8,344 bases of DNA from an uncultured Negativicutes bacterium (GCA_937926555.1 CALAZX010000227.1:1-8344), one strand, 5' to 3'. Positions 1 to 8,065 are shown, numbered from the stretch's first letter. The notes: generated by a model from the letters alone, not told the origin. Numbers and translations: made by a program.

Positions 1-64
1 GTTTTTTCTGTTTTGCCCGTTCTCTTCTATTAAATAGGCACACTGATTGCCGGATTTTTTCCTT
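1..64. other. Left-edge non-coding stretch, no gene seen
   Basis: This AT-rich stretch lies beyond the rpoC terminator in the direction of transcription. I see no open reading frame with a ribosome binding site and no convincing promoter on either strand. A short inverted repeat (GGCA at 37-40 with TGCC at 48-51) is followed on the plus strand by GGA and six Ts, which could be read as a very weak plus-strand terminator, but a 4-bp stem is too short to support that. It probably belongs to the upstream region of the next gene, which lies outside the window. Confidence 0.4.
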
Positions 65-102
65 AAAAATGAAAAGACCTGCCGCAGGGCGCAGCAGGTC
101 TT
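65..102 (-). terminator. Intrinsic terminator of the rpoB-rpoC operon
   Basis: On the minus strand AAGACCTGC (102-94) pairs perfectly with GCAGGTCTT (82-74), a 9-bp stem. The 11-base intervening segment can itself form two more G-C pairs across one mismatch. The stem is followed directly by a U-rich tract, TTTTC then ATTTTT (75 down to 65). This is a classic Rho-independent terminator. It sits about 130 bases after the rpoC stop, so the mature transcript would carry a structured 3' untranslated region. On the plus strand the same hairpin has no following T-tract, so it should act only on minus-strand transcription. Confidence 0.9.
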
Positions 103-118
103 CCAATGGCGGAATCCC

Positions 119-151
119 CTCCCCCGGTCCGGACATGCCGGTGCCGGGAAG
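119..151 (-). other. GC-rich hairpin in the rpoC 3' untranslated region
   Basis: On the minus strand CTTCCC (151-146) pairs with GGGGAG (124-119, one G-U pair). The inner GG and CCGG segments then pair with CCGG and CC, separated by a 2x1 internal loop, with one bulged base (125) and a 5-base loop (137-133). The total is about 12 bp. No U-tract follows (the next bases are GGGATTCC), so it is not an intrinsic terminator by itself. It may protect the 3' end from exonucleases or assist termination; both roles are inference. Confidence 0.5.
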
Positions 152-201
152 AGGTCTTCCGTCTTATTCATTTCTGTTCATGACTTCGCCAGTCACGTTT
201 T

Positions 202-217
202 CCGCCTGTGCAGGCGG
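202..217 (-). other. Short hairpin just after the rpoC stop
   Basis: CCGCCTG (202-208) and CAGGCGG (211-217) form a perfect inverted repeat around two bases; allowing a 4-base loop leaves a 6-bp GC-rich stem. It starts 16 bases beyond the rpoC stop codon. On the minus strand it is followed by AAAACG, so it lacks the U-tract of an intrinsic terminator. Its function cannot be read from the sequence; a 3' stabilising stem is one possibility. Confidence 0.45.
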
Positions 218-233
218 CCTGTCCCAATCCAGA

Positions 234-3200
234 TCAGATATTCTCCTCTTCCGGTTCAACAGCTACAGCGTCCTCGCTCACATCAGCCAGGTATTTCACC
301 TTGATGTCGCGGTAACGGCTCATGCCGGTGCCGGCGGGGATCAGCTTGCCGATGATGACGTTCTCTTTCAGGCCCAGCAGCGGATCGACTTTGCCTTTGA
401 TAGCTGCGTCGGTCAGCACGCGGGTGGTCTCCTGGAAGGAAGCTGCGGACAGGAAGGAGTCGGTAGCCAGGGATGCCTTGGTGATACCCAGCAGGATAGG
501 TCTGCCTTTGGCAGGCTCCTTGCCTTCGTCAATGGCGTTCTGGTTGGTCTCCTTGAAGATGCTCACATCGATGTCATCGCCGGGCAGCAGATTGGTATCG
601 CCCGCCTCCTCGATTCTCACCTTGCGCATCATCTGACGTACCATCACTTCGATATGTTTATCGTTGATTTCTACGCCCTGGGATTTGTATACGCCCAGAA
701 CCTGCTGCACCAGATAACGCTGGGCAGCCTGTACGCCGCTGATACGCAGAATGTCATGGGGATCCAGGGAGCCTTCCGTCAGACGGTCGCCGATCTCCAC
801 TTCCTGACCTTCCACGATGGAGAGTTTCGCACCGTAGGGAATCATGTAGGTGTGCTCGATGATCTCATCTTCCGGTCTGCCGGTGATGATGACTTTCCGC
901 TGTTTCTGACCCAGCTCCTCGACGATATGGGCTACGCCACGGTTCTCAGCCAGGATACCGGGATGTTTGGGTTTTCGCGCCTCGAACAGCTCCTCGACAC
1001 GGGGAAGACCCTGGGTGATATCCTCACCTGCTACGCCGCCGGTATGGAACGTACGCATGGTCAGCTGGGTACCGGGCTCGCCGATAGCCTGCGCGGCGAT
1101 GGTACCTACTGCTTCGCCAACATCCACGTTCTTGTCGGTGGCCAGGTTGCGGCCGTAACATTTGCGGCATACGCCGAATTTGGATTTACAGGTCAGTACG
1201 GAACGGATCTTGACGGTCTCACGCAGGGATGCGATCTTGTCCGCCATGGGTTCCGTGATGTATTCGTTGATATGGAACAGAACGTTGCCGTTCTCGTCTT
1301 TGATATCCTCCGCCAGGTTTCTGCCGATGATACGGTCGCGCAGAGATTCGATGACGGTTTTCTTCTTGTTGCCTTCCGTGATGGCTTCGATCTCGATACC
1401 CTCGATATCGTTGTTGCGCACGGAGACAGAAGTGACAGTACCGTCTTCCAGAACCGCTGCGATGTCTGCGGCGGTCAGCTCGGCGCCGGCCTTGGCCAGA
1501 ACCTCGCCTGCGGCGTTGACAACATCCTCGGCAATCTCTTTGCCCAGGAAGTGGTTCTCCAGCACTTCTTTCATATGACGGGTGGCTACTTCCTCGGGGA
1601 TGTTGATCTTCATATCCTCGCGCTCGTCACCGTCGATATTGTTGATGTCGCGGACATACAGACTGATGTCGGTGATGCCTGCGGCAACCAGGCGGTTGTA
1701 TACGTCCTGGGTGATCTGGGTGTCGGCCTCTGCCACCAGCTCGCCGGTCTCGGGGCTGATCACATTGGCTGCCAGCATACGTCCCAGTACCAGGGAGCGT
1801 ACTTTCTTGGCGCTGGCGCCCAGTTCCTTCTTGCACAGACGGCTGCGCTCTTTCACCAGGTTCAGGGTGTGGATGTCGCAGTCATCCTCGCGGACGATGA
1901 CATCCTGCGCAACGTCTACCAGACGACGGGTCAGGTAACCGGAGTCAGCCGTACGCAGTGCGGTATCGGCCAGACCTTTACGTGCGCCATGGGTGGAGAT
2001 GAAGTACTCCAGAATGGTCAGACCCTCACGGAAGTTCGCCTTGATAGGCCGGTCAATGATACGGCCGGAAGGATCCGCCATCAGACCACGCATACCTGCC
2101 AGCTGACGGATCTGCTGCACGTTACCACGGGCACCGGAGTTGGCCATCATGTAGATAGGGTTGAAGGCGTCCATGGTGGTGGCCATCAGCTTGTCGGCAA
2201 CGTCGTCGGTGGCTTTGCCCCAGATCTCGATGACTTTGCGGTAACGCTCGTCATCGCTCATCAGACCACGGCGGTACATGCTCTCGGTCTTATCAACGGT
2301 TTTCTCCGCTGCGGCCAGGATCTCATGTTTCTCTGCCGGAATCTGGATATCGGATACGGCGATGGAGATACCGGATTTGCAGGCGTTATCGTAACCCATG
2401 CGTTTTACGATATCCAGCACTTCGGCGGTACCCAGGTTGCCGTACAGTTTATGGGATTTCGCAACCAGTTTGCCCAGTTCTTTCTTGGTGATCAGTTTGC
2501 CCAGGAACCAGTGCTCCTCGCCATTCTCACCTTTGACTTTCTCGAAATAGCGCAGCTTCAGGGGCAGCGCCTCGTTGTACATGGCGTTACCGATGGTGGT
2601 CTCCACCAGGCTCTTGCCCTCGGTGCGGGTCTCGCCGTTGATCTCGGCGTTGGGAACCAGCATCCAGATCTTGGCCTGGAGGTCCAGATAACCGTGGAAG
2701 TATGCCAGGCGGGCCTCGTCCATGTTGCTGTAACGGTTGCCCTCGCCTTTGGCCCCTTCACGGACCATGGTCATGTAGTAAGCGCCCAGTACCATATCCT
2801 GGGTAGGAACGGCGACAGGTTTGCCGTCTTTCGGAGCCAGGATGTTGTTCACGGACAGCATCATCATGCGTGCTTCCGCCTGCGCCTCAACGGACAGCGG
2901 CAGATGCACAGCCATCTGGTCACCGTCGAAGTCCGCGTTGTATGCGGTACATACCAGCGGATGCAGTTTGATGGCGCGGCCTTCGGACAGGATGGGCTCG
3001 AAAGCCTGGATGCCCAGACGATGCAGCGTCGGTGCGCGGTTCAGCAGAACAGGATGTTCTTTGATGACATCTTCCAGAACGTCCCATACTTTCGCTTCGG
3101 AACGCTCAACCATGCGTTTCGCCATTTTGATGTTGTTGGCCAGCTTGTCGGTGACCAGACGTTTCATAACGAAAGGTTTGAACAGCTCCAGCGCCATCTC

Positions 3201-4277
3201 TTTCGGCAGACCGCACTGATGCATCTTCAGTTCAGGACCTACCACGATTACGGAACGGCCGGAATAGTCGACACGTTTACCCAGCAGGTTCTGACGGAAA
3301 CGGCCCTGTTTGCCTTTCAGCATGTCGGACAGGGATTTCAGCGGACGGTTGCCGGGGCCCGTTACAGGGCGGCCGCGACGGCCGTTGTCGATCAGCGCGT
3401 CCACAGCTTCCTGGAGCATCCGTTTCTCGTTGCGGACGATGATGTCCGGAGCGTGGAGTTCCAGCAGCCGTTTCAGACGGTTGTTACGGTTGATTACACG
3501 ACGGTACAGGTCGTTCAGGTCGGAGGTGGCGAAACGGCCGCCATCCAGCTGTACCATCGGGCGCAGGTCGGGCGGGATGACCGGAACGGCGTCCAGGATC
3601 ATCCATGCCGGGTTGTTGCCGGATTTCAGGAAAGCCTCGGCAACTTCCAGGCGGCGCACGATGCGCACTTTCTTCTGGCCGCTGGCGGTTTTCAGTTCCG
3701 CCCGCAGCTCTTTGGCCAGGGTGGCCACGTCGATATTCTCCAGCAGCTCTTTGATAGCCACTGCGCCCATGTCGGCACGGAACTCGTCGCCGTATTTGTC
3801 ACGGGCACTCATATATTCGATCTCGGTCAGCAGCTGTTTCTGCTGCAGCGGAGTGTCGCCCGGGTCCAGAACGATGTAGTTCACGAAGTACAGTACACGT
3901 TCCAGGTTGCGGGGGGACATGTCCAGGATCAGACCCATGCGGCTGGGGATGCCTTTGAAGTACCAGATATGGGAAACGGGAGCAGCCAGTTCGATGTGAC
4001 CCATACGGTCACGGCGTACTTTCGCGCGGGTTACTTCAACGCCGCATTTGTCACAGATGACACCTTTGTCACGGATACGTTTATGTCTGCCGCAATGGCA
4101 TTCCCAGTCTTTCACAGGCCCGAAAATGCGCTCGCAGAACAGACCGTCCGTCTCAGGTTTCAGCGTACGGTAGTTAATGGTTTCCGGTTTCTTCACTTCG
4201 CCGTGGGACCAGGATCTGATCAGGTCCGGGGAAGCAAGACCGATACGCATAGAATCAAAATTATTAACGTCTAACAA
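234..4277 (-). CDS. rpoC: DNA-directed RNA polymerase subunit beta-prime
   Basis: This is the largest core RNA polymerase subunit (1347 residues), which holds the catalytic magnesium and forms the clamp. The sequence shows the N-terminal zinc ribbon (Cys60, Cys62, Cys75, Cys78), a switch/lid region with GKRVDYSGRSVIV, the catalytic NADFDGDQM motif (Asp449, Asp451, Asp453), the bridge helix (about 758-793, with HGARKGLADTALRTADSGYL), zinc-2 cysteines Cys800, Cys1030, Cys1037 and Cys1040, and the trigger loop start TMRTFHTGG (Arg1075, His1078). There is no enterobacterial insertion in the trigger loop. The start codon is TTG: it keeps the conserved MLDVNNF start, whereas the first ATG (Met10) would remove it. 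The stop is TGA. It lies 18 bases after rpoB and must be co-transcribed with it. It is longer than the roughly 1200 residues of Bacillus because of a tandem-module expansion at residues 826-1025. Identity is certain; the effect of the expansion is unknown. Confidence 0.98.
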   Translation of the reverse strand: MLDVNNFDSMRIGLASPDLIRSWSHGEVKKPETINYRTLKPETDGLFCERIFGPVKDWECHCGRHKRIRDKGVICDKCGVEVTRAKVRRDRMGHIELAAPVSHIWYFKGIPSRMGLILDMSPRNLERVLYFVNYIVLDPGDTPLQQKQLLTEIEYMSARDKYGDEFRADMGAVAIKELLENIDVATLAKELRAELKTASGQKKVRIVRRLEVAEAFLKSGNNPAWMILDAVPVIPPDLRPMVQLDGGRFATSDLNDLYRRVINRNNRLKRLLELHAPDIIVRNEKRMLQEAVDALIDNGRRGRPVTGPGNRPLKSLSDMLKGKQGRFRQNLLGKRVDYSGRSVIVVGPELKMHQCGLPKEMALELFKPFVMKRLVTDKLANNIKMAKRMVERSEAKVWDVLEDVIKEHPVLLNRAPTLHRLGIQAFEPILSEGRAIKLHPLVCTAYNADFDGDQMAVHLPLSVEAQAEARMMMLSVNNILAPKDGKPVAVPTQDMVLGAYYMTMVREGAKGEGNRYSNMDEARLAYFHGYLDLQAKIWMLVPNAEINGETRTEGKSLVETTIGNAMYNEALPLKLRYFEKVKGENGEEHWFLGKLITKKELGKLVAKSHKLYGNLGTAEVLDIVKRMGYDNACKSGISIAVSDIQIPAEKHEILAAAEKTVDKTESMYRRGLMSDDERYRKVIEIWGKATDDVADKLMATTMDAFNPIYMMANSGARGNVQQIRQLAGMRGLMADPSGRIIDRPIKANFREGLTILEYFISTHGARKGLADTALRTADSGYLTRRLVDVAQDVIVREDDCDIHTLNLVKERSRLCKKELGASAKKVRSLVLGRMLAANVISPETGELVAEADTQITQDVYNRLVAAGITDISLYVRDINNIDGDEREDMKINIPEEVATRHMKEVLENHFLGKEIAEDVVNAAGEVLAKAGAELTAADIAAVLEDGTVTSVSVRNNDIEGIEIEAITEGNKKKTVIESLRDRIIGRNLAEDIKDENGNVLFHINEYITEPMADKIASLRETVKIRSVLTCKSKFGVCRKCYGRNLATDKNVDVGEAVGTIAAQAIGEPGTQLTMRTFHTGGVAGEDITQGLPRVEELFEARKPKHPGILAENRGVAHIVEELGQKQRKVIITGRPEDEIIEHTYMIPYGAKLSIVEGQEVEIGDRLTEGSLDPHDILRISGVQAAQRYLVQQVLGVYKSQGVEINDKHIEVMVRQMMRKVRIEEAGDTNLLPGDDIDVSIFKETNQNAIDEGKEPAKGRPILLGITKASLATDSFLSAASFQETTRVLTDAAIKGKVDPLLGLKENVIIGKLIPAGTGMSRYRDIKVKYLADVSEDAVAVEPEEENI
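1203..1802 (-). repeat. Threefold tandem protein module within rpoC
   Basis: Three diverged copies of a roughly 45-52-residue module lie between zinc-2 cysteines Cys800 and Cys1030: residues 826-876 (1802-1650), 903-954 (1571-1416) and 976-1025 (1352-1203). Each shows the same pattern: a hydrophobic pair plus G-R/K, then A-x-D/N-I/V, G-E/N-V/L-L/V about ten residues later, an I/L-T, a helix, and a final V-x-V/I-R or YVR. Examples are VLGRMLAANV, FLGKEIAEDV and IIGRNLAEDI. The distance from the G of this motif to the closing R is 44, 42 and 40 residues. From memory, E. coli and Bacillus have one copy here, about 74 residues between the cysteines against 230 here. The third copy, leading into IRSVLTC, is in the canonical position. 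The pattern is visible directly; intragenic duplication is inferred. Confidence 0.75.
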
Positions 4278-4280
4278 GAA

Positions 4281-4292
4281 CCTCTCGCTCCC
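4281..4292 (-). promoter_or_regulatory. Ribosome binding region of rpoC in the rpoB-rpoC gap
   Basis: The 18-base gap contains GGGAG (4292-4288, 10 bases before the TTG) and AGAGG (4285-4281, 3 bases before). Neither is at ideal distance and the start codon is TTG, so initiation may rely partly on translational coupling: ribosomes ending at the rpoB TAA (4298-4296) are only 18 bases from the rpoC start. Confidence 0.55.
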
Positions 4293-4295
4293 TTC

Positions 4296-7200
4296 TTATT
4301 CATTACCTTCGTCAGAGTCTTCGCCGTCTTCGCTGACCGTCATGTTGCCCAGGTCTGCGATGGCGTCTTCGTCCTCTGCGCCTTCGGCACCGTTGTAAGT
4401 GGCTTCCTCGTCATACTTCTTAGCCGCTTTCGGGCCTTCGGGCACTACGGTCTGACCGACAGCCTGCAGCTCGGTTTCGTCTACATTGCCGTCCATCTCG
4501 TCCTCGTCGTCCTGTAAGGAGATGTCCTCATCGTCCTCGTCCAGCACGCGGATATCCAGACCGATACTCTGAAGTTCTTTGATCAATACCTTGAAGGATT
4601 CCGGTACGCCCGGTTCAGGGATATTCTCGCCTTTGACGATAGCTTCATAGGTCTTCACACGACCCACCACGTCATCGGATTTCACTGTCAGGATCTCCTG
4701 CAGCGTGTATGCGGCGCCGTAAGCCTCCAGCGCCCAAACCTCCATCTCACCGAAACGCTGGCCGCCGAACTGAGCCTTACCACCCAGCGGCTGCTGGGTA
4801 ACCAGGGAGTACGGGCCGGTGGAACGGGCATGGATCTTGTCGTCTACCAGATGATGCAGTTTCAGCATGTATACGCAGCCTACAGTTACCGGGTTGTCGA
4901 AAGGCTCGCCGGTACGACCGTCGTACAGCACGGTCTTGCAGCTCTTGTCCACGCCTGCCAGCTCCATCATCTTCTGCATGTCGTCAGCGCGGGCGCTGTC
5001 GAATACGGGCACAGCCATCTTCACGGCGCTGACAGTCTCGTTGCCTGCCTTGCCGATCTCGGTGGGTTTCATCATGCCGTATTTCTCAACGTCATAGCCT
5101 GCTTCCTGCAGCTGCTCGGCAAAGCCGGGCTCGTTATTCTGAATCTTCATGCCGACTGCCATGGCAGCCCAGCCCAGATGGGTCTCCAGAATCTGGCCGA
5201 TGTTCATACGGGAAGGTACGCCCAGGGGGTTCAGCACGATCTGTACCGGTTCGCCGTTGGGCAGGAAGGGCATGTCCTCACGGGGGAGGATTCTGGATAC
5301 GACACCCTTGTTGCCGTGACGGCCGGACATTTTGTCGCCTGCGCGGATCTTACGTTTCTGCGCGATATGGATACGTACCTGCTCGTTGACTCCCGGAGGC
5401 AGCTCGTCGCCATGGTCGCGGGAGAACACTTTCACGCTGACAATGATGCCGGTCTCGCCATGGGGAACGCGGAGGGAGCTGTCGCGCTCTTCCCGTGCCT
5501 TCTCGCTGAATACGGCATGTACCAGACGTTCTTCCGGAGACAGCTCGGTCTCGCCTTTCGGAGTCACTTTTCCTACTAGAATATCGCCGGGGCGCACTTC
5601 CGCACCGATGCGGATGATACCGCGGTCATCCAGGTCTTTTCTGGCCTCCTCGGACACGTTGGGGATATCGCGGGTGATCTGTTCCGGTCCCAGTTTGGTG
5701 TCGCGGGAGTCGCAATTGTATTCTTCAATATGAATGGAAGTATAGGTGTCGTTCTTCACCAGGTCTTCACTGAGGAGCACAGCATCCTCGTAGTTGTAGC
5801 CTTCCCAGGGCATGTAGGCAACGATGACGTTGCGGCCCAGGGCCAGCTCGCCGCCGTCGGTGGCGGGACCGTCAGCCAGTACCTGGCCGACCTCGACCTT
5901 GTCGCCTTTGTAGACGATAGGACGCTGGTTCACGCAGGTGCTCTGGTTGGAACGTTTGAATTTCAGCACATTGTAGCTGTCGCGCTCGCCATTGGCGGTG
6001 CGTACGACAATGTTGTCGCCGGTCACGCGCTCAACCACACCGGCACGTTTTGCCAGGATGCAGTTGCCGGAGTCCGTCGCCACTTTGTACTCCATACCGG
6101 TACCTACCACAGGTGCCTGGGGAGCCAGCAGAGGCACAGCCTGACGCTGCATGTTCGCGCCCATCAGCGCGCGGTTCGCGTCATCGTGCTCCAGGAACGG
6201 GATCAGTGCGGTAGCGATGGACACTACCTGTTTAGGAGAAACGTCCATGTAGTCGACGCCGTCGGGAGACAGGCTCAGCACCTCGTTCTCCGCTCTGGCG
6301 GTGACACGGTCGCCCAGGAAGTAGCCGTTGTCATCCAACGGTTCGTTCGCCTGTGCGACAATGTATTTATCCTCTTCGTCGGCGGTCAGGTAATCGATCT
6401 CGTCGGTTACCCGTTTGTTCTTCTTGTCAACCTTGCGGTACGGAGTCTCGATGAAACCGTATTTGTTGATGATAGCGAAGGTGGACAGGGAGCCGATCAG
6501 GCCGATGTTCGGGCCCTCAGGGGTCTCGATAGGACACATACGGCCGTAATGGGAGTTATGTACGTCGCGGACTTCGTAGCCTGCGCGCTCACGGGACAGA
6601 CCGCCGGGTCCCAATGCGGACAGACGGCGTTTGTGAGTCAGCTCGGCCAGCGGGTTGTTCTGGTCCATGAACTGGGACAGCTGGCTGCTGCCGAAGAACT
6701 CTTTGATAGCTGCCACAACAGGACGGATGTTGATCAGCGCCTGCGGGTTGATCACGTCGATGTCCTGGATGGTCATACGCTCTTTGACAACGCGCTCCAT
6801 ACGGGCCAGACCGATACGGAACTGGTTCTGCAGCAGTTCGCCCACGCAGCGTACGCGGCGGTTGCCCAGATGGTCGATATCGTCTTTCTCGCCATGGCCG
6901 TCCATCACGTTCAGCAGATAGCCGAAGGAGGCGAAGATATCGTCACGGGTCACGGTGCGCATGTTCTCGGGGATGCCTGCGGTGAAGATGATCCGCAGCA
7001 CTTTGCCGCTCAGCTCGCGGATTTTCACCTGGTAGATACCCTGCTCGCTGTAGATGCCGCTCTCCTCGATCTTGTCCAGCTCGTCGGCGCCCATGCGGAC
7101 ACCTGCGTCCAGAATCAGCTCGCCGGTCTCAAGGTCAACCAGCGGTTCAGCCAGCACGCAGCCGGCCAGGCGGTTTCTCCAGCCCAGTTTCTTGTTCAGT

Positions 7201-8054
7201 TTGTAACGGCCTACTTTGGCCAGGTCATAACGCTTGTTGTCGAAGAAGGTGGATTCGATCAGCTGCTGGGCGTTCTCCAGAGTGGGAGGTTCGCCGGGGC
7301 GCAGCTTCTTGTAGATCTCCAGCATGGCCTCTTCCCGGTTGGTGGTTGTATCCTTGTCCAGGGTGGCACGCACTGCCTCGATCATCTCGATACCGTTATC
7401 CGTGTGGTTCTCAATCTGGGTATCGCCGAAGAATTCCAGGATCTCTTCGTTGGACTCCAGCCCCATCGCACGCAGCAGTACGGTGGCCGGCACTTTTCTG
7501 GTACGGTCTACACGGGCATAGATGACATGGTTCAGGTCCGTCTCATACTCAATCCAGGCACCGCGGTTAGGGATAACCGTCGTACCGTAGAGATAGACAG
7601 CACTGGGATCCATCTGTTTGTCATAGTAGACACCCGGAGAACGGACCAACTGACTGACGATAACTCGTTCCGCGCCATTGATGACAAAGGTACCAGTGGA
7701 AGTCATCAGCGGGAAGTCGCCCATGAATACGTGGGATTCCTTGATTTCGCCGGTATCTTTGTACAGCAGCCGTACATTGACATTCATGGGTGCGGAATAG
7801 GAAGCGTCCCTTTCCTTGCACTCCTCGATATCATATTTCGGCTCGCCCAGTTCGAAACTTTCGAATGAAAGTTCCAGATTACCGTTAAAGTCTTTGATAG
7901 GCGAAATATCGTGGAAAATCTCATTGAGTCCTTCCTCAATGAACCACTCATAAGACTTCCGCTGGAGATCAATCAAGTGAGGCATAGGCAATACTTCATT
8001 GATTCTTCCAAAACTGTACCGAGTTCTGTCACCTGTTTGAACCGGTTTTAACAT
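4296..8054 (-). CDS. rpoB: DNA-directed RNA polymerase subunit beta
   Basis: This is the second-largest core RNA polymerase subunit (1252 residues from the ATG), forming the protrusion, lobes, fork loop, flap and much of the active-site wall. The rifampicin-binding region is intact: SQFMDQNNPLAELTHKRRLS, with Asp464, His474 and Ser479 at the positions of E. coli Asp516, His526 and Ser531, all in the drug-sensitive form. GYNYEDA (Glu756, Asp757) and KMSGRHGNKG (Lys908, Lys916) are the conserved active-centre segments, and the C-terminal FGGQRFGEMEVWALEAYG block that packs on beta-prime is present. Extra relative to Bacillus are about 40 residues at 972-1012 and a longer acidic tail at 1172-1252. 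The ATG at 8054 (MLKPVQTGDRTRYSF) is preferred; a GTG four codons upstream (8066) overlaps the Shine-Dalgarno sequence. The stop is TAA, 18 bases before rpoC. It is preceded by a promoter and attenuator-like terminator. Confidence 0.98.
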   Translation of the reverse strand: MLKPVQTGDRTRYSFGRINEVLPMPHLIDLQRKSYEWFIEEGLNEIFHDISPIKDFNGNLELSFESFELGEPKYDIEECKERDASYSAPMNVNVRLLYKDTGEIKESHVFMGDFPLMTSTGTFVINGAERVIVSQLVRSPGVYYDKQMDPSAVYLYGTTVIPNRGAWIEYETDLNHVIYARVDRTRKVPATVLLRAMGLESNEEILEFFGDTQIENHTDNGIEMIEAVRATLDKDTTTNREEAMLEIYKKLRPGEPPTLENAQQLIESTFFDNKRYDLAKVGRYKLNKKLGWRNRLAGCVLAEPLVDLETGELILDAGVRMGADELDKIEESGIYSEQGIYQVKIRELSGKVLRIIFTAGIPENMRTVTRDDIFASFGYLLNVMDGHGEKDDIDHLGNRRVRCVGELLQNQFRIGLARMERVVKERMTIQDIDVINPQALINIRPVVAAIKEFFGSSQLSQFMDQNNPLAELTHKRRLSALGPGGLSRERAGYEVRDVHNSHYGRMCPIETPEGPNIGLIGSLSTFAIINKYGFIETPYRKVDKKNKRVTDEIDYLTADEEDKYIVAQANEPLDDNGYFLGDRVTARAENEVLSLSPDGVDYMDVSPKQVVSIATALIPFLEHDDANRALMGANMQRQAVPLLAPQAPVVGTGMEYKVATDSGNCILAKRAGVVERVTGDNIVVRTANGERDSYNVLKFKRSNQSTCVNQRPIVYKGDKVEVGQVLADGPATDGGELALGRNVIVAYMPWEGYNYEDAVLLSEDLVKNDTYTSIHIEEYNCDSRDTKLGPEQITRDIPNVSEEARKDLDDRGIIRIGAEVRPGDILVGKVTPKGETELSPEERLVHAVFSEKAREERDSSLRVPHGETGIIVSVKVFSRDHGDELPPGVNEQVRIHIAQKRKIRAGDKMSGRHGNKGVVSRILPREDMPFLPNGEPVQIVLNPLGVPSRMNIGQILETHLGWAAMAVGMKIQNNEPGFAEQLQEAGYDVEKYGMMKPTEIGKAGNETVSAVKMAVPVFDSARADDMQKMMELAGVDKSCKTVLYDGRTGEPFDNPVTVGCVYMLKLHHLVDDKIHARSTGPYSLVTQQPLGGKAQFGGQRFGEMEVWALEAYGAAYTLQEILTVKSDDVVGRVKTYEAIVKGENIPEPGVPESFKVLIKELQSIGLDIRVLDEDDEDISLQDDEDEMDGNVDETELQAVGQTVVPEGPKAAKKYDEEATYNGAEGAEDEDAIADLGNMTVSEDGEDSDEGNE
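5019..5141 (-). other. Lineage-specific insert in RpoB (residues 972-1012)
   Basis: Between HLGWAA (959-964) and PVFDSA (1016-1021) there are about 50 residues, where Bacillus, from memory, has about ten. The extra part is charged and partly amphipathic (FAEQLQEAGYDVEKYG). E. coli also has lineage-specific sequence at the equivalent position, so this is a tolerated insertion point in beta. The boundaries are approximate and the function unknown. Confidence 0.55.
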
Positions 8055-8065
8055 GTAGCCCTTCA

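Noticed and set aside
37..60. Plus-strand terminator at the left edge (GGCA/TGCC stem then T-run)
   Set aside because: A 4-bp stem with a 7-base loop is too weak, and no plus-strand gene precedes it in the window.
69..4274. Plus-strand open frame of 1401 codons opposite rpoC
   Set aside because: It is in exact reverse-complement register with rpoC, has no ribosome binding site and no recognisable protein family, and is explained by avoidance of TTA, CTA and TCA codons in rpoC.
5730..7868. Plus-strand open frame of 712 codons opposite rpoB
   Set aside because: Same reason: register and low-complexity composition show it is the mirror of strongly biased rpoB codons.
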